A stretch of 64,000 nt of DNA from Anaerococcus mediterraneensis. GTDB lineage: Bacteria > Bacillota > Clostridia > Tissierellales > Peptoniphilaceae. Made by a program: the position numbers and the translations under genes. The notes under the pieces were generated by a model that saw only the letters and a list, made by a program, of their open reading frames with translations, made no database searches and had not been told where the DNA came from. The stretch lies in NCBI RefSeq assembly GCF_900128415.1, contig NZ_LT635772.1, positions 434,001 to 498,000 on the forward strand, read 5' to 3'. Shown here in pieces: positions 48,270 to 56,532 of the stretch; position 1 is the first letter of the stretch, and every line of letters begins with the position of its first letter.

Positions 48270-48328
48270 TTTTTCCTCCTAAATCTTTCTCTATACTTAT
48301 CTCTACCCAAGATCTAGGATTTTATTCA

Positions 48329-50149
48329 CTATTCTACAGTTACAGACTTGGCTAGGTTTCTAGGCTTATCTACATTTAGTCCCTTGAGTAAGGATGTATA
48401 GTAGGCTATAAGCTGGCAAGGGATTATTGATAATACTGGGGCTAAAATCTCGCTTGTCCCCTCGTAGATAAAGGCCCTGCCATGGTCTTTTATCCTAGGA
48501 TCATCTATTTGGCTTATGATATAGGCGCCAGCTTTTCTGGCTAGGACTTCTTCTATATTGGCTAGGGATTTTTCCAAAAGATTTTTTTGGGTCACTATAG
48601 CTATAACCGGCGTCTGATCTTCTATTAGGGCAATAGTCCCGTGTTTGAGCTCTCCTGCCGCAAAGGCCTCTGTATGGATATAGGATATCTCTTTTAGCTT
48701 TAGACTAGCTTCTAGGCCACTGTAGTAGTCAATACCACGAGCTAGGTAAAATAGATGGTCATGGTCCTTAATATCCTTTGCAATAAACCTTAGCTCATCT
48801 TTCCTTCCTATGATTTTTTCTATTTTTTCTGGCAAGCTTTCTATATCCCTAATGATTTTCTCCGATTCTTCTGGGGAAATCTTACCTAGGATATTTCCAA
48901 ATTCTAAGAGCAAAAAGTATAGGTTGATAAGCTGGCTTGTGTAGGCCTTTGTAGATGCTACAGCTATCTCTGGTCCAGCCTGGCAGTAGATTGTCTTATC
49001 TGCCTGCCTGTCTATAGATGATTCTGCTACATTGGTGATGGCAAGAGTTTTTGCCCCCAATTTTTGGGCAAGCCTTAGGGCTTTGAGTGTATCAGCTGTC
49101 TCTCCTGACTGGGAAAGAGCGATCACTAGGCTATTTTCTCCAACAAGGGGTTCAGCATACCTAAACTCTGATGCAAGCTCCACCCTAACAGGGATCCTTA
49201 GAAGTTTTTCAAAGATATATTTTCCGATTAGACCTGCATGGTAGGCTGTTCCACAAGCTATAATATAAATATTATCTAGATTTTCTATTTCATTTTTTTC
49301 ATAATTGTATTTTTTTAGTCTATGGGTGTTTTTATCTACATTGTAGGAAAAAAGTTTTTCTATGACACCTGCCTGCTCTTCTATTTCCTTTAGCATAAAA
49401 TGGTCATAGGATTTTTTACTGGAGTCTTCTTTCTCGTAGGATATTTCTTGGATTAGACCCTGGATTTTTTCCATATCTTTACCATAAATCTGGTAATGAT
49501 CTCCCTTTATATCTACAATTTGGTCATTGTCTATATAGATTACTTTTTTTGTATATTTTACAAAAGAAGGGCTATCAGATGCTAGGATAAAACCATCATC
49601 CATGATCCCCAATACCAAAGGCGAATCTTTTCTAATGGCAACTAACCTGTCTGGCTCATCGGCACAGATTATACCTAGGGCGTAGGCACCCCTTATCTTT
49701 CCCTTGACTATTTTTAGGGCCTCTAAGATATCGCCCTTGTAGTATTTTTCAAGCATGACTGCAAGGACTTCTGTATCAGTCTGAGATTTGAAAGAATAAC
49801 CTTCTTTTATGAGCTCTTCTTTTAGGTCCTTATAATTTTCTATTATCCCATTGTGGACAAGGGCAATTTTGCCATTATTTGACATATGGGGATGGGAGTT
49901 TGTCTTGTTGGCCTGGCCGTGTGTTGCCCACCTGATATGGCCTATGCCAAGATGAGATGAAAGATCCACACCCTCAAGACTTTTCTCTAAGTTGTCAAGT
50001 CCTCCCTTTTCCTTGTAGACTTCTATACCTCTTTCTTTCATAAGACCTATGCCGCTAGAGTCATAGCCCCTATATTCTAGTTTTTCTAGGCCGTCAAGGA
50101 TAATATCCGACGCTTGTTTTTTGCCTTTATAACATACTATTCCGCACAT
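48329..50149 (-). CDS. glmS: Glutamine-fructose-6-phosphate aminotransferase (isomerizing)
   Basis: 606 residues, normal length. N-terminal nucleophile Cys in CGIVCYKG, HIRWATHGQANKTNSHPH, and two SIS domains with ELASEFRYAEPLV, ALSQSGETADTLKALR and the C-terminal DKPRNLAKSVTVE. It makes glucosamine-6-phosphate for cell wall precursors. The leader contains a glmS ribozyme, so its mRNA is cut when product accumulates. The ATG follows AGGAGGTAGT. Confidence 0.97.
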   Translation of the reverse strand: MCGIVCYKGKKQASDIILDGLEKLEYRGYDSSGIGLMKERGIEVYKEKGGLDNLEKSLEGVDLSSHLGIGHIRWATHGQANKTNSHPHMSNNGKIALVHNGIIENYKDLKEELIKEGYSFKSQTDTEVLAVMLEKYYKGDILEALKIVKGKIRGAYALGIICADEPDRLVAIRKDSPLVLGIMDDGFILASDSPSFVKYTKKVIYIDNDQIVDIKGDHYQIYGKDMEKIQGLIQEISYEKEDSSKKSYDHFMLKEIEEQAGVIEKLFSYNVDKNTHRLKKYNYEKNEIENLDNIYIIACGTAYHAGLIGKYIFEKLLRIPVRVELASEFRYAEPLVGENSLVIALSQSGETADTLKALRLAQKLGAKTLAITNVAESSIDRQADKTIYCQAGPEIAVASTKAYTSQLINLYFLLLEFGNILGKISPEESEKIIRDIESLPEKIEKIIGRKDELRFIAKDIKDHDHLFYLARGIDYYSGLEASLKLKEISYIHTEAFAAGELKHGTIALIEDQTPVIAIVTQKNLLEKSLANIEEVLARKAGAYIISQIDDPRIKDHGRAFIYEGTSEILAPVLSIIPCQLIAYYTSLLKGLNVDKPRNLAKSVTVE

Positions 50150-50159
50150 ACTACCTCCT

Positions 50160-50310
50160 ATTTAATTTTACTGAGGTACACTGTGTTTTCTCTGTGACAG
50201 AGATTGCTCTCTGCTTTTGTCTAACACTAAGGCTGTGAACCTAGGCAGCTCCCGCCGAATTTTCGATAACTGCCTTCCTCGTCATCCCAAGGGGATCTGG
50301 CGCTCCTTTA
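50160..50310 (-). ncRNA. glmS ribozyme-riboswitch
   Basis: On the minus strand directly upstream of glmS the leader reads AGCGCCAGATCC, then GGATGACGAGG, then TTATCGAAAATTCGGCGGGA. These are the conserved catalytic-core segments of the glmS ribozyme: cleavage 5' of GCGCC and the core GGCGG. Downstream stems follow at AGAGAGCAATCTCTGT and CACTGTG. Glucosamine-6-phosphate triggers self-cleavage near 50309. Confidence 0.93.
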
Positions 50311-50360
50311 TTTTTTACCTCATCCTAATATTATATCTTTTTTTTATGAAAAATAAATAC

Positions 50361-50384
50361 AAAAAAGACCCCAAGGGGGTCTTT
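50361..50384 (-). terminator. Terminator of the opp operon
   Basis: AAAAGACCCC and GGGGTCTTTT pair around two to four bases, followed by T residues on the minus strand. It begins at the stop of the small membrane protein gene. Confidence 0.88.
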
Positions 50385-50572
50385 TACATAAAATATGCTA
50401 TCAAAAATATTGGTGCTAGAAGTAAGAGTACAAAGGGCATGAAGACTCTCATGGCCGCCAAAAACATGGCTAGCCTGTCGCCTTTTTCTAGGTTGTCCCT
50501 ATCTAGGAGGTCTTCTTTTTCTTCGATTTCCTCCCTAGTTTTTCCCTTAAATCTATCTATTGGTCTTTTCAT
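50384..50572 (-). CDS. Small membrane protein at the end of the opp operon
   Basis: 62 residues. A charged N-terminal half (RFKGKTREEIEEKEDLLDRD) is followed by one long hydrophobic helix, MFLAAMRVFMPFVLLLLAPI. No family is recognised. Its ATG overlaps the oppF stop by 4 bp and its stop runs into the terminator, which supports a real gene translated with the importer. A small subunit or modulator of the transporter is possible but is inference from position. Confidence 0.6.
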   Translation of the reverse strand: MKRPIDRFKGKTREEIEEKEDLLDRDNLEKGDRLAMFLAAMRVFMPFVLLLLAPIFLIAYFM

Positions 50573-52185
50573 ATAGCTGATATTTCTTCTAATTCCTGGG
50601 CTTCTTTAGCTCTTTGTGCCATATTTTTCTCATAAGCTTTTTGTTTTTCTTCTTCTGAGACGTCCATCAAATGGCAAGCAACAAAGTGGCCTTGGCCCTG
50701 GTCTTTAAGCTCTGGCTCAAAGTTGGCACAGATATCCATAGCGTATTCGCACCTTGTGTGGAACCTACATCCCTTTGGAGGTTTAACAGCTGATGGTATA
50801 TCACCTTCTATAACCTGAAGCTCTTGGCCTTGGTCTACGTCTGTTCTTGGTATAGCTGATAAAAGAGCCTTTGTATAAGGGTGAAGAGGATTTTCAAAAA
50901 TCTTTTCACTATCTGCAAGCTCTACCATTACTCCCAAATACATTACCCCTATCCTATCAGAAATATATTTAACTACTGAAAGGTCGTGGGTTATAAATAG
51001 GTAGGTAAGGTTGTTAGCTTCTTTTAGGTCCTGAAGTAGGTTTATAATCTGAGATTGGATTGATACGTCAAGAGCTGATACAGCCTCATCACAAACTATA
51101 AAGCTTGGTTTTAGGGCAAGGGCCCTAGCTATACCTATCCTTTGTCTTTGACCACCTGAGAATTGGTGAGGATACCTATGAAGGAAATATGGAGCAAGTC
51201 CACATTTTTCCATAGTTTCTTGGATGTATTCGTTGTATCCTTCTTCTTTTCTTGATTTGAAAAGATTGTGGCCCAATACACCCTCGCCGATAATATTACC
51301 TACAGTCATCTTTGTATCAAGTGATCCATATGGATCTTGGAAGATCATCTGCAAGTCCTTGCGCAGCTGTCTCATCTCCTCAGCTGTAAGCTCTGATAAG
51401 TCAACTCCCATATCAAGCTGGGATTCTAATTCTGCGAATTTTTCCTTATCTCTTAGGCTAGCCCTATACTCATCTATAATAGCTGATTTTTCATCAACTC
51501 TTTGAGTCATTGCATCCCTTTTGTCGGTTAATTCTTTATATTTTGGATCATTATCGAGATTTTCGTAATATTCATCCCAAGTCCTGGCTCTCATCATGAC
51601 TTTTTGTTCAAATTCTTCGATTTGACCTAAGACTTTGGACCTTTCTTTTAGGACTTGGTATTTATCCTTCAAAAGTTTTGATACCTTGTCTAAATCATCA
51701 CTTGCTAAAAGACCACCTGCTATCCTAACCATGTTTAGGTAGTTTTCTTCGATCTCACGACGTTTAAACATAGCTCTTTCGTTTTGCATAGCCCTATCTT
51801 CATCTGTACTAGCTTTTTCCAGATCAGCGTAGATGCCATTTAGCTCTTCGAGCTCTTTGTGATAATTTGGGAATTTTGATGGGATTTTGCCAATCATATC
51901 CCCCATATATTCAGGAGCTAATTCCTCTATAGTCTTGCCATAGTATAGGGTTGTTCCCTCTGTTTGCTCATATATTTGTAAAAGTGTTCTACCGAAGGTT
52001 GATTTTCCACAACCAGACTCACCAACTAGACCTAGGGTTTCGCCCTCATATATATCTATAGATATAGACTCATTAGCGTGGACGTATTCGCCAGGTCCCT
52101 TGTCAAATATACTTTTTTTCTTGAGAGGGAAATATTTTTTGAGGTTTCTTATCTTGAATAAGACCTTCTTTTCTTTATTTTCCAT
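50569..52185 (-). CDS. oppF: Oligopeptide ABC transporter ATPase OppF with coiled-coil insertion
   Basis: 538 residues against the usual ~320. Walker A GESGCGKST at about 55-63, then an insertion of about 180 residues (about 88-268). The insertion is rich in Glu, Lys, Asp and Leu with heptad-like helices (for example KELEELNGIYADLEKA and DKVSKLLKDKYQVLKER). The ABC fold resumes at RKDLQMIFQDPYGSLD (Q-loop, about 283). Signature FSGGQRQRIGIARAL, Walker B FIVCDEAVSALD, switch His THDLSVV, and the oligo_HPY tail follow. All catalytic motifs are intact. It partners OppD (overlap 11 bp). Confidence 0.92.
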   Translation of the reverse strand: MENKEKKVLFKIRNLKKYFPLKKKSIFDKGPGEYVHANESISIDIYEGETLGLVGESGCGKSTFGRTLLQIYEQTEGTTLYYGKTIEELAPEYMGDMIGKIPSKFPNYHKELEELNGIYADLEKASTDEDRAMQNERAMFKRREIEENYLNMVRIAGGLLASDDLDKVSKLLKDKYQVLKERSKVLGQIEEFEQKVMMRARTWDEYYENLDNDPKYKELTDKRDAMTQRVDEKSAIIDEYRASLRDKEKFAELESQLDMGVDLSELTAEEMRQLRKDLQMIFQDPYGSLDTKMTVGNIIGEGVLGHNLFKSRKEEGYNEYIQETMEKCGLAPYFLHRYPHQFSGGQRQRIGIARALALKPSFIVCDEAVSALDVSIQSQIINLLQDLKEANNLTYLFITHDLSVVKYISDRIGVMYLGVMVELADSEKIFENPLHPYTKALLSAIPRTDVDQGQELQVIEGDIPSAVKPPKGCRFHTRCEYAMDICANFEPELKDQGQGHFVACHLMDVSEEEKQKAYEKNMAQRAKEAQELEEISAI

Positions 52186-53173
52186 CTTCTCTTTCCTTTC
52201 TATTTGGATAGTGACATCTGATCAATTGGTGCTCACTCACCCTTTGCAAGTCAGGCATTTGCTTTACACATTTTTCTGTTGCATACTTACATCTGTCTGC
52301 AAACTTGCAGCCTTCTGGCAAATTTAGTGGGTGTGGTACAGATCCTGGTATTATATCTAGCCTTTGGTTCCTATCTGATGTTATAGATGGGATAGAATTT
52401 AAAAGGGCAACTGTATATGGGTGGTTGTAATCTGTGATATCTCTTTTGAATATAAACTCAACAGGAGATTGCTCTACGATTTGGCCACAATACATAACTG
52501 CTACCTCATCTGCCATCTGGTTTATAACACCAAGGTCATGGGTGATAAATAGGATTGATGTGCCAGCCTTGTGCTTTAGATCATTCATCAGTCTAAGTAT
52601 TTGTGCTTGGATTGTAACGTCAAGTGCTGTAGTTGGCTCATCAGCTATAAGTAGCTTTGGCTCACAAGCAAGAGCCATAGCTATCATAACTCTTTGGTTC
52701 ATACCACCGGATAATTCAAACGGATATTGTTTGGCAACTACATGTGGGTTAGGGATCTTGACTGCTGCAAGAAGCTCCTCAACCCTAGCTTGTCCTTCTT
52801 TTTTATCCATATTTTTATGAAGCATCAAAACTTCGAGTATTTGTTTTTCCACAGTAAAAACTGGGTTTAGGGAGCTCATTGGCTCTTGGAAGATCATAGA
52901 GATCTTGTTGCCTCTGATATGCTCCATTTGGCTAGTGTTATATTCTGAGATTTTTTCCCCATCGAAGATTATCTCACCACCATATATTTTTTGGTTGGAC
53001 TCAAACAGCTGGAGGATACTCATAGCTGTTTGGCTCTTTCCAGAACCAGACTCACCTACAAGGCCCAGGGTCTTACCTGCGTCAACTGATAAAGAAACGT
53101 CATTAACGGCCTTGATTAGTCCACGTCTTGTAGAAAAGTAGGTATGAAGATTTTTTATTTCTAATAAACTCAT
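52175..53173 (-). CDS. oppD: Oligopeptide ABC transporter ATPase OppD
   Basis: 332 residues, normal length. Walker A GESGSGKSQTAMSIL near residue 37, Q-loop ISMIFQEPMSSLNPV, signature LSGGMNQRVMIAMAL, Walker B LLIADEPTTALD, THDLGVI, and the C-terminal cysteine-bearing oligo_HPY segment CKFADRCKYATEKC. In contrast to OppF it has no insertion. It is the fourth cistron counting from oppB by position and pairs with OppF to drive import. Confidence 0.94.
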   Translation of the reverse strand: MSLLEIKNLHTYFSTRRGLIKAVNDVSLSVDAGKTLGLVGESGSGKSQTAMSILQLFESNQKIYGGEIIFDGEKISEYNTSQMEHIRGNKISMIFQEPMSSLNPVFTVEKQILEVLMLHKNMDKKEGQARVEELLAAVKIPNPHVVAKQYPFELSGGMNQRVMIAMALACEPKLLIADEPTTALDVTIQAQILRLMNDLKHKAGTSILFITHDLGVINQMADEVAVMYCGQIVEQSPVEFIFKRDITDYNHPYTVALLNSIPSITSDRNQRLDIIPGSVPHPLNLPEGCKFADRCKYATEKCVKQMPDLQRVSEHQLIRCHYPNRKEREDGK

Positions 53174-53181
53174 AAAATCAC

Positions 53182-55131
53182 CTATCTCTCATTTGCTCTT
53201 GGGTCTATAGCATCTCTTAGGGCATCGCCTATGAGGTTGACTGAAAATGATGTCAAGAATACTGCAAGGGCTGGGAATACCCATCTCCACCAGTAGGTAT
53301 TTAGTACATCTGATGATTGGGCAGCTGTTAGCATATTACCCCAAGATGGTGTTGGCTCTTGGACACCAAAACCTAAGAATGAAAGTCCACTTTCAGTTAG
53401 GAGGTTGCCCGCATAACCTATTGTCGCATTTACTATAACAATAGATAAAACATTTGGTAGGATATGTTTGACCATAATAGACCAGTTTTTAACCCCTAGA
53501 GCCTTGGCCGCTGTTATATAGTCTCTCTCACGTTCTGCAAGGATCTGTCCACGTACCAAACGGGCTAGACCTGTCCATCCTAGTACACCCAAGAGGATCA
53601 TAACCATGGTTATCCTTTGTTCTTGGCTTGCTCCTGGTGGGAGTAGAGCTGATAGGGAAATAAGCATTGGATAGAATGGGAATGATGCAACGATCTCTGA
53701 TATTCTCATAAGAACATTGTCTACCTTGCCACCAACAAAACCAGAAACCATACCTATTATAACACCAAGTCCAATTTGGATGATTGATGAAATAAGGGAA
53801 ATGATCATGGTCATCTTGCCGCCGTGGATAAGTCTTGTAAAGATATCACGACCTTGGTCATCTGAACCAAACCTAAATCCGTTTAGTCCCCATGTTTCTA
53901 TTTTTCCATCTTTATCTACTGCATAATTGTTGAAATAATTTGCATATACTTGGTTAAATTCTCCATCTGGAGTTTTTAGCTCTCCATAATTATCCTTACC
54001 CCATTGGTAAAGTTTGCCATTTTCATCTAGGGCTGTTATTACAGAGTTACCTGCTTCTACATCGACAATCTTGCCTTCAAATTCTGGCACATTATCTCCT
54101 GCTAGCTTATCTCTTGATGGGCCCCAAACATAAAGCTTGCCATCTTCTGATAAGGCTGCTGCAGAGTTTTCTGTTAGAACTGCTTTTTTGACTTTTACAG
54201 ACCCATCCCTAAGCTCAGCTGGCATAGTAGTATCATTTTCAGCCCCTCTAACACCAAGTAGGTCTATAGATCCGTCTTTTTTGACAGCTATGACGTTGAT
54301 GGTGTTTGCATCAAAATCTACTATCTGACCTTGGAGTTTTGATGGGATCATATCAAGCCTAGAAGCTAGAGTAGAACCCCAAACGATAATATTGTTTGCA
54401 TTTGTAAGGACGACAGAATATTGGGTACCAGCACCTATTTTTTTGATGCCTTCTTTTTTGATTTGGGCAGCCTGCATACCAGGCACCTTTGTTTGGTCAA
54501 AGGCCTTGTTACCCCAACCATAAATTTCGTCATCTTCTGTAGCTATGATTATATGTCTATCACCGGCAGCTACGTCTTTTATCTTTTTACCTTCTATTTT
54601 TTCTTTTACATTTTTTGGGATGTCCAAAACCTTATCTTCATTGTCAGATCCCCAAACATAAAGTTTACCTTCATCGCTTAGACCAACTGAGAAAGTATTT
54701 CCTATAGATATTTTTTTGACACCCTCTTTTTCCAAATCTTTTGGAAAGTTCATGTAGGCACCACCCGGCGCTACGTTTGTGAGGTTACCTTGTGAATAGT
54801 ATTGGTCAAAAGGAAGCATTCTAGATCCCACAAAAATAAGTAAGACTATAGCTATGAACATAACTAGGCCTATAACACCTAGTGGGTTTCTAAAATAGTT
54901 TCTAAGGGCTACCTTGCCAGGAGACATGATAGCTTCTTCTTTTAGCCTATCATTTTCTGGACTTTCTTGTGGTCCGCCTTCTAAATTGGCATTGAGGTCA
55001 TTATTTGGTCCTTCAGATTCTGGACTTGGTATATCATCTTCCATACCATTTGCAAAAGTAAATCCTCTTAGAAAATATGTCTTCAAAAAACCTAGATAAG
55101 ATTTAAATGGTTTATTTAATTTTCTATTCAT
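53182..55131 (-). CDS. oppC: Oligopeptide ABC permease OppC with an inserted seven-repeat RCC1-like propeller
   Basis: 649 residues against the usual ~300. An acidic N-terminal tail (about 30-65) precedes TM1 (LGVIGLVMFIAIVLLIFV, about 84-101). Then about 280 residues (138-417) form seven repeats, each ending in a WG-like pair: KLYVWG (161), EIYGWG (207), NIIVWG (252), SIDLLG (293), KLYVWG (337), KLYQWG (378), KIETWG (415). These match RCC1/BLIP-II beta-propeller blades. The permease resumes at FGSDDQGRDIFTRLI with helices 2-6 and the EAA loop AAKALGVKNWSIMVKHILP. In OppC this loop lies outside the cell, where OppA docks. Confidence 0.92.
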   Translation of the reverse strand: MNRKLNKPFKSYLGFLKTYFLRGFTFANGMEDDIPSPESEGPNNDLNANLEGGPQESPENDRLKEEAIMSPGKVALRNYFRNPLGVIGLVMFIAIVLLIFVGSRMLPFDQYYSQGNLTNVAPGGAYMNFPKDLEKEGVKKISIGNTFSVGLSDEGKLYVWGSDNEDKVLDIPKNVKEKIEGKKIKDVAAGDRHIIIATEDDEIYGWGNKAFDQTKVPGMQAAQIKKEGIKKIGAGTQYSVVLTNANNIIVWGSTLASRLDMIPSKLQGQIVDFDANTINVIAVKKDGSIDLLGVRGAENDTTMPAELRDGSVKVKKAVLTENSAAALSEDGKLYVWGPSRDKLAGDNVPEFEGKIVDVEAGNSVITALDENGKLYQWGKDNYGELKTPDGEFNQVYANYFNNYAVDKDGKIETWGLNGFRFGSDDQGRDIFTRLIHGGKMTMIISLISSIIQIGLGVIIGMVSGFVGGKVDNVLMRISEIVASFPFYPMLISLSALLPPGASQEQRITMVMILLGVLGWTGLARLVRGQILAERERDYITAAKALGVKNWSIMVKHILPNVLSIVIVNATIGYAGNLLTESGLSFLGFGVQEPTPSWGNMLTAAQSSDVLNTYWWRWVFPALAVFLTSFSVNLIGDALRDAIDPRANER

Positions 55132-55132
55132 A

Positions 55133-56095
55133 TTAAGCCTCCAATTGTACTCTTGGATCTACTAGGGCGTAGGCCACATCCATTAGCAGGTTGCCAAGTA
55201 GGGTAAGGATAGCATAAAACATTGATAAAGCGAGGATTACATTGTAGTCCTGGGCCATAACTGCTGTTATAAGCTCGTTACCAATTCCCCTATAAGAGAA
55301 GATACGTTCAGTTATAGCTGAACCTGAGAACATTCCCAAAACTGCCCAAGTAAGCGCTGTTACTACTGGTATAAGTGCATTTCTAAAGGCATGGGAGTAG
55401 ACAACTGTTTTTTCTTTTAGACCCTTTGACCTAGCTGTTCTGATATAATCTTGGTCAAGAGCATCTAGCATAGAGTTTCTAACATACCTAGATAAGCTCG
55501 CCAAAGATCCAACCGTCAAAGTTAGGGTTGGTAGAGTCAAATATCTAACCCATTGGCCAAAGGTATTTTCCTTAGGCATACCATTTGCTGGTAACCATTT
55601 AAGTTTAAAGGCTATAGCAAAAATCAAAAACAATCCTATAAAGAATGTTGGTATTGATAATCCGACCAGAGTCAAAGTCTGGGCCGTCTTGTCATAAATA
55701 CCTCCCTTGTGGGTGGCCGATCTTATACCTATCATAACCGACAAAACAAAAGAAAGTATTGTAGAACCTAAGTTTAGATAAACTGTATTTTTAAGAGGCT
55801 CTTTTAGGTATTCTTTTACTGGTCTTCTAACTCTAGTAGACTCACCAAAATCTCCCTTTAGAGTCCTACCTAGCCATCTAACATATTGTTCAGGCCATGG
55901 TTTATCATATCCATATCTTGCTTGTAGGTTCTTATACATCTCTTCTTGTTGTGCTTTTGTGATCCTACCTGTTGTTGGGATCATAGCCTGGATTGGGTCA
56001 CCTGGCATGGCCTTTGAAAAGGCAAAAAGCATAATAGATATAATAAGAGCTACTGGGATTAAGTTTAAAATTCTCTTTACTATATAACGTAACAT
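55133..56095 (-). CDS. oppB: Oligopeptide ABC permease OppB
   Basis: 320 residues, normal length. Starts MLRYIVKRILNLIPVALIIS, has the EAA-type loop TARSKGLKEKTVVYSHAFRNALIPV near residue 220, and ends in VAYALVDPRVQLEA. Six helices. It is the first gene of oppB-C-D-F-small protein. An AGGAAGGAT ribosome site precedes the ATG. Confidence 0.95.
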   Translation of the reverse strand: MLRYIVKRILNLIPVALIISIMLFAFSKAMPGDPIQAMIPTTGRITKAQQEEMYKNLQARYGYDKPWPEQYVRWLGRTLKGDFGESTRVRRPVKEYLKEPLKNTVYLNLGSTILSFVLSVMIGIRSATHKGGIYDKTAQTLTLVGLSIPTFFIGLFLIFAIAFKLKWLPANGMPKENTFGQWVRYLTLPTLTLTVGSLASLSRYVRNSMLDALDQDYIRTARSKGLKEKTVVYSHAFRNALIPVVTALTWAVLGMFSGSAITERIFSYRGIGNELITAVMAQDYNVILALSMFYAILTLLGNLLMDVAYALVDPRVQLEA

Positions 56096-56202
56096 AAGTA
56101 TCCTTCCTCTTCTAATCTAGCCTATCCTAATATGTATAGTGTTTGGTTTATATTCAAAATAATTTAAAGTATAGAACTAGACCATTATAATTTATACCTA
56201 CA

Positions 56203-56231
56203 ATATTATAATATTTAGCCATTTTTGTCAA
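56203..56231 (-). promoter_or_regulatory. opp operon promoter
   Basis: On the minus strand TTGACA (56231-56226), a 17-bp spacer and TAATAT (56208-56203), or alternatively TATAAT after 15 bp, lie about 110 bp before oppB. Confidence 0.6.
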
Positions 56232-56447
56232 CAAATATTGGTTTTTGACAATTATTTGCTACTATATATTATATATACTGTCTTTATTATCACTAGGCTG
56301 TATATTTATTAACAATCATTTATAATATTAATGATTTTCTTTTTAAACTTTACTTTAATACAGAGATTTTTTCAATTTTAATATCTAAATATATAATTAA
56401 CAAAATTAGTATATAAAGAAATATAATATAAAATCCTGATAAAATAT
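56232..56447. other. AT-rich divergent intergenic stretch
   Basis: Between the opp promoter and the promoter of the surface protein gene the DNA is strongly AT-rich. A plus-strand TTGACA (56245-56250) with ATTATA 17 bp later may be an additional promoter. I see no gene or RNA. Confidence 0.4.
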
Positions 56448-56476
56448 TTGCAAGTTTGCTAAAAATAGTTTATAAT
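56448..56476 (+). promoter_or_regulatory. Promoter of the secreted 1004-residue protein
   Basis: TTGCAA (56448-56453), a 17-bp spacer and TATAAT (56471-56476) lie about 57 bp before the start codon. Confidence 0.72.
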
Positions 56477-56488
56477 TACTCTATGTAT

Positions 56489-56507
56489 GATATTGATTAT
56501 CATAGTC
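56489..56507 (+). promoter_or_regulatory. Fur-like box
   Basis: GATATTGATTATCATAGTC agrees with the 19-bp Fur consensus (GATAATGATAATCATTATC) at 15 positions. It lies just downstream of the -10, over the expected transcription start. Binding there would block transcription when iron is plentiful. Confidence 0.65.
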
Positions 56508-56532
56508 ATAAATATATTTTTAAAGGAGTTTT

